From NCBI GenBank assembly GCA_030607765.1, contig JAUWJJ010000101.1:1-5335 (forward strand): a stretch of DNA of 5,335 nucleotides. Reading direction: 5' to 3'. A program made the position numbers and the translations under genes. Origin of the DNA: Candidatus Aerophobota bacterium. Its GTDB lineage: Bacteria > Aerophobota > Aerophobia > Aerophobales > B3-G15. This document shows positions 1 through 5,133 of the stretch, piece after piece. Numbering within the stretch: the stretch's first letter is position 1; each line of letters starts with the position of its first letter. Under the pieces are notes generated by a model, which was not told the DNA's origin, searched no databases, and saw only the letters and a program-made list of their open reading frames with translations.

Positions 1-83
1 CTATCGGCGACCCATAGCTTTGCGTCCTACCCTTACGGATAGTTTGCTTTTATCGACTCTCAAGCAACCTATTCTCAACTATC
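1..83 (-). ncRNA. Cyclic-di-GMP-I (GEMM-I) type riboswitch aptamer, cut by the left edge
   Basis: Read on the minus strand, the RNA shows the hallmarks of a GEMM-I aptamer. These are GCAAAC (47-42), a six-pair stem CUAUCC/GGGUAG (42-37 with 32-27) closed by a GUAA tetraloop of the GNRA type (36-33), and the invariant block ACGCAAAGC (25-17), whose GCU pairs with the AGC before AAAC. A G-rich stretch follows that should open the third stem, which continues past position 1. In this class the GNRA loop docks into a receptor in that missing stem. The family senses c-di-GMP, or cGAMP in some variants, and controls motility, pilus, surface and redox genes. The regulated gene lies left of the window. 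Only about the 5' half is visible, so the ligand type and expression platform cannot be read. The sequence-level match is good; the full fold is unverified. Confidence 0.75.
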
Positions 84-89
84 ATCTCT

Positions 90-117
90 ATTATAATACT
101 AAAAAAAATTTCGTCAA
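90..117 (-). promoter_or_regulatory. Sigma-70 promoter of the riboswitch-controlled unit
   Basis: On the minus strand there is a -35 box TTGACG (117-112), a 16-base spacer rich in T, and a perfect -10 box TATAAT (95-90). Transcription would start near position 83, about 35 bases before the conserved GCAAAC of the riboswitch. The aptamer would therefore be the first thing transcribed, which supports both calls. It fires leftward, divergent from rimO. Confidence 0.75.
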
Positions 118-390
118 GGGCCTTCTCTCAAGATTGCAGTTATTGTTTTATACAGAAGGTGAGAGACTGTGAATTATTTTTTGTTAAACTTGGGATGTAA
201 AACTAAATAGTTTGTATTTCATGAACAGTAATTGGTAAAAAAGGATAGTCATATTTTCATATTTGAAATTTTGGCTACTATGATTTTATTAGAAACAGTG
301 AAAATTGACATTATCTGTTTTTTTGACATTATTTAAGTATAATAAATGAGGCATATTTTAAAGTATTGAAATTTCAAAAATTTCTCTTAC
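118..390. other. AT-rich divergent intergenic spacer
   Basis: This spacer separates the leftward riboswitch unit from the rightward rimO operon. No open frame here has both a ribosome binding site and a plausible length; the longest ATG frame seen (280-336) is 18 codons with no Shine-Dalgarno sequence. It contains the candidate rimO promoter near 338 and a ten-base direct repeat TTGACATTAT at 305-314 and 323-332. Nothing else recognisable was seen in it. Confidence 0.6.
314..343 (+). promoter_or_regulatory. Candidate promoter for the rimO-radC operon
   Basis: A perfect -10 box TATAAT lies at 338-343. At the normal 17-18 base distance the -35 region (314-320) is only T-rich and weak. Two better -35-like TTGACA boxes exist at 305-310 and 323-328, but their spacings of 27 and 9 bases are wrong. 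Start would be near 350, leaving an untranslated leader of about 150 bases before rimO. A weak -35 with an excellent -10 would fit an activated promoter, but this is inference. Confidence 0.4.
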
Positions 391-392
391 GT

Positions 393-488
393 TTTCTTCT
401 CAAGCAAGGTATCAAGAAGGAGGGAGCAACGGAGCGTTGAGGGGATCATTCCGAAGGAATAGGTGAGAAACCTATGTTTCCCCCTCAA
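393..488 (+). promoter_or_regulatory. Structured 5' leader of rimO, class unknown
   Basis: Four helices can be drawn by eye. Stem A pairs 393-400 with 415-422 and includes two G-U pairs. Stem B is CAACG/CGTTG (427-431 with 435-439) around the triloop GAG. An outer stem TTGAGGGG/CCCCTCAA (437-444 with 481-488) encloses hairpin C, ATTCC-GAA-GGAAT (448-460), and hairpin D, AGGT-GAGAA-ACCT (461-473), as a three-way junction. Stem B and the outer stem compete for 437-439, and an extended form of D, with GGA (456-458) pairing to TCC (479-481), competes with C. The leader can therefore take alternative folds, as expected of a regulatory RNA. No U-tract follows, so it is not an intrinsic terminator. 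It ends 13 bases before the rimO start codon, so control of translation is the likelier mechanism. I cannot assign it to a known riboswitch class. Confidence 0.5.
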
Positions 489-501
489 ATACATTATTTG
501 A

Positions 502-1800
502 ATGGCTAAGAAAACAACAAGTGTTAGTTTAATTTCCTTGGGTTGCCCAAAAAATTTAGTTGATAGTGAAGTAATATTGGGAAAAATAGGAGAGGAAGGT
601 TCCCTGCTTACCCCAACTCTTAAAAATGCCGATGTGATAATTGTAAATACCTGCAGCTTCATTGATGAGGCCAAGAAGGAGAGCTATCGGGTTATTCGTC
701 GGGTTATCTCTCAAAAATCACCTTATCAAAAACTAATTGTTTGTGGATGTCTTCCTCAACTGGAGAGAAGGGAACTTTTTTTAAGATTTCCTGAAATAAA
801 TGCTCTTTTAGGAAGTGCTGATTTTTACCGAATTGATGAAGTAGTAAAAAAGGTAGTTCAGGGCAAGCGAATATTTTCTGTTCATAGTCCTGTCTTTCTT
901 TATAATTCCAACTGGGCTCGACTGGTAAGTACTCCTCCCGGTTATGCTTATCTTAAAATTGCTGAAGGGTGTTCCAACAACTGTTCTTACTGTCTTATTC
1001 CTGAGCTTAGAGGAAAATTCAGGAGTAGATCTTTAAAAGACGTTGTTAAGGAAGCTGAAAATTTAGCCCGAATGGGGGTGAAGGAGTTAATTTTAATAGC
1101 TCAGGATACAACTTTTTATGGAAGGGATAAAGGAGGAGGGTTTTCTTTATCTTCCCTTTTAAAGAAGTTAGAAGCTATTGATTTAATCCAATGGATTAGG
1201 ATACTTTATACTCATCCCGCTCATTTTACCTATCCCCTTATTCGCACCTTGGCTAATCTGGAAAAAGTTTGTCGCTACATTGATATTCCTGTTCAGCATA
1301 CTCATAATGCTATACTTTCTCAGATGAAAAGACCCCTCTTTGAAACTGCCAGAGGAATAATTGAGAAGTTAAGAGAAAGAATCCCGGGAGTTGTTTTGCG
1401 CACTACTTTGATGGTAGGGTTTCCTGGAGAGGAAAATCATCATTTTGCTAAGCTTTTAAAAGATGTGGAAAGAATAAGATTTGATTGGTTGGGAGCATTT
1501 GTTTATTCTCCCCAAAGAGGTACCCCTGCCTATTCTTTTTCTCACCAGGTTAGCTTGAAAGTTAAAGAGAATAGATGCTTAAAATTAATGGAATTGCAAC
1601 GTTTTATAACTCAAGAAAAAAATGAGCAGAGAGTGAGGAAAAGATACCCTATTTTAGTAGATAAAAAAAAAGAAGGACATACTGAGTTTCAAGCTCCTGA
1701 GATAGATGGAAAGATTCTCCTTCAAAAACCTCACTGTCCAGGTAAAATTTTTGAGGGGGAAATAACCGGGTTAAAAGGTAGCTTTGATCTGGTAAGTTAA
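502..1800 (+). CDS. rimO: Ribosomal protein S12 methylthiotransferase RimO
   Basis: RimO is a cytosolic radical-SAM enzyme that adds a methylthio group to the beta-carbon of a conserved aspartate of ribosomal protein S12, using two [4Fe-4S] clusters. The 432-residue protein has the full three-domain layout. The N-terminal MTTase domain carries the cluster cysteines C15 (in LGCPKNLVDSE), C51 (NTCSFIDEAKKES) and C83 (CGCLPQ). The radical-SAM core carries C157, C161 and C164 (EGCSNNCSYC), followed by IPELRGKFRSR, typical of RimO rather than MiaB. A C-terminal TRAM-like domain covers roughly 365-432 and ends in the FDLV variant of the RimO YDLVG ending. Length is normal for the family. The ATG at 502 is chosen because TGA lies immediately upstream (499-501) and the protein starts exactly where RimO proteins normally do. 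No Shine-Dalgarno sequence lies just upstream, so translation may depend on the structured leader. radC follows after 8 bases. Confidence 0.96.
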   Translation: MAKKTTSVSLISLGCPKNLVDSEVILGKIGEEGSLLTPTLKNADVIIVNTCSFIDEAKKESYRVIRRVISQKSPYQKLIVCGCLPQLERRELFLRFPEINALLGSADFYRIDEVVKKVVQGKRIFSVHSPVFLYNSNWARLVSTPPGYAYLKIAEGCSNNCSYCLIPELRGKFRSRSLKDVVKEAENLARMGVKELILIAQDTTFYGRDKGGGFSLSSLLKKLEAIDLIQWIRILYTHPAHFTYPLIRTLANLEKVCRYIDIPVQHTHNAILSQMKRPLFETARGIIEKLRERIPGVVLRTTLMVGFPGEENHHFAKLLKDVERIRFDWLGAFVYSPQRGTPAYSFSHQVSLKVKENRCLKLMELQRFITQEKNEQRVRKRYPILVDKKKEGHTEFQAPEIDGKILLQKPHCPGKIFEGEITGLKGSFDLVS

Positions 1801-1808
1801 GGATAGCT

Positions 1809-2504
1809 ATGAACAAAAAAACTAAGCCTCATTATTTAGGTCATAGAGAGCGCCTTAGAAAACGCTTTGAGAAATCGGGATCAAAAGGGCTGCACGATTA
1901 TGAGATTCTTGAGCTTCTCTTAACTTATGCCATTCCCCGCAAAGATGTAAAACCCATTGCTAAGAGCCTTATTAAGCGATTTAACAGTTTCAGTGGTGTC
2001 TTTAATGCCAGCTTGGAGGAACTTAAAGGTGTTCGGGGTTTAAGTCCAACATCGGCTGTTCTTATACAAGTGGTAAAGGAGATCTTTGGAGTGTACCTTG
2101 AGGAAAAAATGAAGAAAAAGGATTTGCTCTCATCTCCCCAGGCAGTGGTAGATTTTGCCCGTGTAAAATTAGCCGGCCTATCCCATGAGGCATTTATGGT
2201 TATTTATTTAACCACCAAAAATGAGGTTATTGACAGCGAGATTATCCATGAAGGAACAGTTGATAGGGCGGTGGTTTATCCAAGACGTATTATAGAAGCT
2301 GCCTTAGCTCATCACGCTGCAGGATTATTGCTTGTACATAACCATCCCAGTGGGAATCCTCAAGCCTCTGATGAGGACAAAAGAGTTACTCATGCTATTG
2401 CTGGGGCAGCACGCACAATAGACATTCGAGTTATAGACCATATTATTGTTGGTAAAAATAGTTACTTTAGTTTTGTTGAAAAGCAGCTTCTTAACTCTAT
2501 GTAA
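1809..2504 (+). CDS. radC: RadC family JAMM/MPN-domain protein
   Basis: This is a complete 231-residue RadC-like protein. The N-terminal part has a RadC-typical start (GHRERLRKRF) and an HhH-like segment near residues 70-92 (LEELKGVRGLSPTSA), often seen in DNA-binding proteins. The C-terminal JAMM domain carries the zinc ligands H177 and H179 in HNHPSGNP, with S187 and D190 following at the standard spacing (HxHPxG...SxxD), and a glutamate at E148 or E144 upstream. JAMM domains elsewhere are metal-dependent peptidases, while RadC itself is loosely connected with DNA repair and with mobile elements. Its biochemical activity is not settled and the old radiation-repair role is disputed. A Shine-Dalgarno AAGGA overlaps the rimO stop codon, five bases or so before the ATG, so the two genes are probably cotranscribed. 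Downstream lie the inverted-repeat element and its terminator. Confidence 0.93.
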   Translation: MNKKTKPHYLGHRERLRKRFEKSGSKGLHDYEILELLLTYAIPRKDVKPIAKSLIKRFNSFSGVFNASLEELKGVRGLSPTSAVLIQVVKEIFGVYLEEKMKKKDLLSSPQAVVDFARVKLAGLSHEAFMVIYLTTKNEVIDSEIIHEGTVDRAVVYPRRIIEAALAHHAAGLLLVHNHPSGNPQASDEDKRVTHAIAGAARTIDIRVIDHIIVGKNSYFSFVEKQLLNSM

Positions 2505-2525
2505 CATAATAGTAATGGATAGTAA

Positions 2526-2551
2526 TGGGGTCAGCCCTTGACATTGGACAA
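2526..2551 (+). repeat. Left inverted-repeat arm
   Basis: This 26-base arm is a perfect inverted copy of 2649-2674. It starts TGGGGTCAG and ends GGACAA. Pairing stops on both sides: A2525 faces A2675 and C2552 faces T2648, so the arms are exactly bounded. Confidence 0.9.
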
Positions 2552-2573
2552 CTGACTGAGACAACTGACTAAT

Positions 2574-2604
2574 CTTGAGATCAAATCCTCAAGCAATTTT
2601 TTTT
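2574..2604 (+). terminator. Intrinsic terminator of the rimO-radC operon, inside the element
   Basis: CTTGA (2574-2578) plus GAT (2579-2581) pair with ATC (2585-2587) and TCAAG (2589-2593), with one bulged C and the triloop CAA. After CAA comes a run of eight T (2597-2604). The stem is short and AT-rich, so efficiency may be moderate. It would end rimO-radC transcription and separate it from the downstream radical-SAM genes. Confidence 0.6.
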
Positions 2605-2648
2605 AAGGAATAATGCTTTATCTTTTTTATTTATCTTGGTTTTTTCTT

Positions 2649-2674
2649 TTGTCCAATGTCAAGGGCTGACCCCA
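2649..2674 (-). repeat. Right inverted-repeat arm
   Basis: This is the exact reverse complement of 2526-2551. It contains an ATG (2656-2658) in frame with the downstream SplB-like gene. That ATG can extend the gene artificially by 11 residues encoded partly by repeat sequence. Confidence 0.9.
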
Positions 2675-2688
2675 AGATCAAGATATCA

Positions 2689-3426
2689 ATGAAGATATTA
2701 GTTAATAAAAAGGAATACCAGGTTTTAGATTCCCCTCATCCTCATATACTTGTTCCCACTAAGAAGGAACTTCATGGTTGGTGGGGTGGGAAAAGAGAGT
2801 GCACTTCCGAGCGAATGCTTATTAATCCTTACAATGGGTGTGGGATAGGATGTTTCTTTTGCTATTGCTTAGCTTTTCCCGGGAACTTTCAAATATTTCG
2901 GAAAAAGGGAATAATTACAGTAGCTAAGGATTTTCATCGGGAAGTTGCCCGACAATTGGACTCTATCGATGTTGCTTCCTGTGGATATCTTTCCCCGGTA
3001 ACAGATCCCTTCCAGAGTTTAAATGAGCGCTATAAAATTTCTCAGAAAATTATTGAAGAGTTTGTTTCTCGAAACATTCCCATTGAATTTATTAGCAAGG
3101 CCAAGATTCCTGAAGATGTTATTCCCCTTATAAAAACTCAGTCTCATTCCTTTGGACAGGTTTCCATCCTTACAACAAGAGATGATTTAAGAAAAGTTTT
3201 AGTTCCCTGCGGAGCCCCAACTAAGGATTTATTTCAAAATCTTGAGCGCTTAAGCCGGGAGGGAATCTTTGCTGTTTGTCGAATTGATCCTATTTTTCCC
3301 TATATCACCGATAAGGTTAAAGAGCTGGAGGAGCTAATAGAGAAGGCAAAATCATCGGGAGTTACCCATATAATTGTTAGTGTATTAGATATTCCCTTAA
3401 AGATAAAAAAAGAAGTTATGGAGTAA
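2689..3426 (+). CDS. SplB-like (COG1533 / spore photoproduct lyase family) radical-SAM protein, N-terminal part, ended by an in-frame stop
   Basis: This piece is 245 residues from the ATG at 2689. The radical-SAM [4Fe-4S] motif is C51-x3-C55-x2-C58 in NGCGIGCFFCYC. VTDPFQSLNERYKIS near residues 104-118 matches the T-DPYQP-E-xxLTR signature of COG1533. The family uses SAM-derived radicals; its founding member repairs the thymine spore photoproduct, but most members have unknown substrates. I prefer 2689 over the ATG at 2656 because 2656 lies inside the inverted-repeat arm; neither start has a good Shine-Dalgarno sequence. The frame stops at TAA 3424-3426 but stays open afterwards in the same frame to 3867, giving a full-length product of about 392 codons. 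The likely ancestral codon is AAA, restoring VMEKIRKIFGV. This is either a nonsense mutation or a sequence error. The truncated protein keeps the N-terminal radical-SAM part but lacks the end of the barrel and the Cys-rich tail. Confidence 0.8.
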   Translation: MKILVNKKEYQVLDSPHPHILVPTKKELHGWWGGKRECTSERMLINPYNGCGIGCFFCYCLAFPGNFQIFRKKGIITVAKDFHREVARQLDSIDVASCGYLSPVTDPFQSLNERYKISQKIIEEFVSRNIPIEFISKAKIPEDVIPLIKTQSHSFGQVSILTTRDDLRKVLVPCGAPTKDLFQNLERLSREGIFAVCRIDPIFPYITDKVKELEELIEKAKSSGVTHIIVSVLDIPLKIKKEVME

Positions 3427-3867
3427 ATTCGCAAGATTTTTGGAGTGGGAGTAAAGTGGGACTATCAAAAACTTTACCGGGAAAACATAAATGGTTACCT
3501 TAATGCTGAAATAGACTATCGAAAAAAAATTTTTGATCATCTGCGCAACATCTGTGAGAGGAAGAATTTAACTTTTGCTCTTTGTATGGAATACGAGATA
3601 AAAGAAAAAGAGATCAGGGGGTTAAATAAGGAGTTTATGAGCTCTTGCAACTGCGAGGGAATTAATATTCCTGTATATAAAAGAGGAAAAGATAAATTTT
3701 ATCCAGCAGCTAATTGCAACGGAAACTGTCTAAACTGTTTTGATGCCAAATGTGGCATTCAAGACTTGGCTATGGGAAAGAAAAACTCTAAGAGAAGCTG
3801 GCGCCTTAAAGACTACAAGAGATGGTCAAAAGAGTTGGAGGAGGAATCTTTAAGTTTGTTTAAATAA
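3427..3867 (+). pseudogene. C-terminal part of the same SplB-like radical-SAM gene, separated by an in-frame TAA
   Basis: This is the same reading frame as the preceding piece, with nothing but one stop codon between them. The first possible restart is GTG at 3445, giving 140 residues, with no convincing ribosome binding site, so separate expression is doubtful. The text reads as an ordinary barrel end and tail (FDHLRNICERKNLTFALCMEYE). It then runs into a Cys-rich region: counted from the GTG, C47, C68 and C70 (SCNC), then C91-x3-C95-x2-C98-x4-C103 (CNGNCLNCFDAKC). This cluster probably binds a second Fe-S centre, by analogy with auxiliary clusters of other radical-SAM enzymes. A Lys/Arg-rich tail (KRSWRLKDYKRW) follows. 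Conservation of sense codons throughout suggests that the interruption is recent or artefactual. It could also be a real two-part protein, which I consider less likely. Confidence 0.7.
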
Positions 3868-3872
3868 CAAAA

Positions 3873-5024
3873 ATGGTTTACACTATTGAAAAATTAAATT
3901 CCACTGGTAAGCTTAAAATTTTAGGAGAGACAGCTAAGGTTGATGTTTGTGGCTTTCCATCTGTCTTTGTCCGGAAAAAATTTCAGCGATTTAAATTTAT
4001 CTATCCTGCTGTGGGAAAAAATGGTAAATATGTGAGGTTATTTAAAGTTCTTCAAACCAATGTCTGTGAGGGAAATTGCTTTTACTGCGCTAATCGCAAG
4101 GATAGAAATTTTAGAAGGATAAGTTTTTCACCTCAAGAGCTATCCCATCTTTTTATTCAGTATTACAAAAGAGGATGGGTAGATGGATTATTTCTTTCCT
4201 CAGCTATTTATAAATCGGCTAATTTTTCTGAGGAAGAGATGTTTAAAACTGTTTTGTATCTGCGAAAAAAATATGGATATAGAGGGTACATTCATTACAA
4301 GGTATTACCGGGGACAGATGATGAGTTGATTAAAAGAATAGCTCCTTTAGTTGATAGGTTATCTATAAACCTTGAGACTGTCTCTAATAAGTACTTATCT
4401 TTGCTTTCTCCCACAAAAGATTTTTCTGGCCAGCTTCTATCAGGTTTAAAAAAGATTTCCCGGCTAAATAAGGAAAAACCTTTAAAGGCAGGAATTACCA
4501 CTCAACTGGTAGTAGGAGCAGCCGGGGAAAAGGATAAGGAAATATTAAATTTATCCTACCAGCTTTATAAGTCCTACAAGCTCTGGAGAGTTTATTACAG
4601 CTCTTTTATGCCTGTAATAGATACTCCCTTAGAGAATCTTTCTCCTTCTCTGCCCCTTCGTGAATACAGGCTCTATCAGGCTGGTTTTCTTCTAAGAGGA
4701 TACGGTTTTACTCCTGATGAGCTTGTCTTTAATGAGGAGGGTACCCTTCCTCAAGGGTTTGATCCCAAACTTGCCTGGGCTATATCCCATCCGGATAACT
4801 TTCCAGTGGAGATAAACAAAGCTGGCCTCTATCAGCTTTTAAGAGTCCCGGGTATTGGCAAGCTCTCAGCCAAGAGAATAGTAAAGAATCACAAAGATAA
4901 TAAATTTACTAAAATTGATCAGCTAAGGGCTACGGGAGCGGTAGTTTCCCGGGCCAGGAACTTTGTCACCTTAGAAGGAAAATTTTATCCTTCTTTAGAA
5001 AAACCTGCATTTGAACAATCCTGA
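3873..5024 (+). CDS. Putative DNA modification/repair radical-SAM protein with helix-hairpin-helix (COG4277 / TIGR03916 type)
   Basis: This is a complete 383-residue protein. KLKILGETAKVDVC (residues 13-26) corresponds to the KL-IL--AAKYDVSC start of the family. The radical-SAM cluster motif is C65-x3-C69-x2-C72 in LQTNVCEGNCFYCANRK, followed by the family-typical YKRGWVDGLFLSSAI and YIHYKVLPG. A helix-hairpin-helix at about 314-342 (VPGIGKLSAKRIV) should bind the DNA backbone without sequence specificity. The reaction is unknown. In most genomes the gene is paired with a uracil-DNA-glycosylase-like gene, hence the repair/modification prediction; no such partner is visible here. The start lies 5 bases after the stop of the SplB-like gene and has no Shine-Dalgarno sequence, so it probably relies on coupling to upstream translation. 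The in-frame stop at 3424 could therefore also lower its expression. It is slightly shorter than the usual 400-plus residues. Family call is confident, function is not. Confidence 0.88.
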   Translation: MVYTIEKLNSTGKLKILGETAKVDVCGFPSVFVRKKFQRFKFIYPAVGKNGKYVRLFKVLQTNVCEGNCFYCANRKDRNFRRISFSPQELSHLFIQYYKRGWVDGLFLSSAIYKSANFSEEEMFKTVLYLRKKYGYRGYIHYKVLPGTDDELIKRIAPLVDRLSINLETVSNKYLSLLSPTKDFSGQLLSGLKKISRLNKEKPLKAGITTQLVVGAAGEKDKEILNLSYQLYKSYKLWRVYYSSFMPVIDTPLENLSPSLPLREYRLYQAGFLLRGYGFTPDELVFNEEGTLPQGFDPKLAWAISHPDNFPVEINKAGLYQLLRVPGIGKLSAKRIVKNHKDNKFTKIDQLRATGAVVSRARNFVTLEGKFYPSLEKPAFEQS

Positions 5025-5133
5025 AAAACTGATGATCAATCTCAGATTAATAATTCTGCACCCGAAAAGATAAATCAACAGCTTTTTCTCTGGGAGGAGA
5101 TTTAATCTTACTCCAACTTCCACACTAATTTAA

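Larger units (their letters stand above)
2526..2674. mobile_element. 149-bp REP/MITE-like element with 26-bp perfect inverted terminal repeats
   Basis: The left arm (2526-2551), which begins TGGGGTCAGCCCTTGACATT, is the exact reverse complement of the right arm (2649-2674). The 97-base interior has no coding capacity but holds a direct repeat GACAACTGACT (2548-2558 and 2560-2570) and an intrinsic terminator. Arms of this kind (GGGGTCAG...TTGACATT) recall the inverted repeats I associate with REP-associated tyrosine transposases (RAYT/Y1) in several uncultured phyla. That link is from memory and not verified here. No transposase gene is present, so the element would be non-autonomous. It begins 22 bases after the radC stop and its right arm reaches to within 15 bases of the preferred start of the next gene. 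A nine-base repeat TAGTAATGG at 2510-2518 and 2520-2528 sits at the left border; no matching target duplication is seen on the right. Confidence 0.75.

Noticed and set aside
280..336. Eighteen-codon ATG frame in the AT-rich spacer
   Set aside because: It has no Shine-Dalgarno sequence, has low-complexity content and overlaps the candidate promoter.
456..488. Resemblance of the rimO leader to the core of a cobalamin riboswitch (GGAA, GGTGAGAAACC, TTCCCCC)
   Set aside because: The order is suggestive, but the CCGCAACUG-like block and the downstream B12-box half are missing, and there is no room for them before the start codon at 502.
474..509. Second tiny frame (ATG at 474) overlapping the rimO start
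   Set aside because: It has only a poor Shine-Dalgarno-like match and is a weaker candidate than the GTG frame that ends exactly at the rimO ATG.
387..674. Minus-strand frame of 95 codons overlapping the rimO leader and start
   Set aside because: It is the antisense shadow of rimO and its leader, has no ribosome binding site and no recognisable domain.
2325..2564. Minus-strand frame of 79 codons over the end of radC
   Set aside because: It is antisense to the conserved JAMM region and runs into the repeat element; its composition does not look protein-like.
4295..4501. Minus-strand frame of 68 codons inside the COG4277-type gene
   Set aside because: It is the antisense shadow of a well-supported gene.
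5088..5120. Hairpin GGAG/CTCC with AGAT/ATCT between the convergent genes
   Set aside because: The stem is interrupted and neither strand has a T-run after it, so I do not call a terminator.
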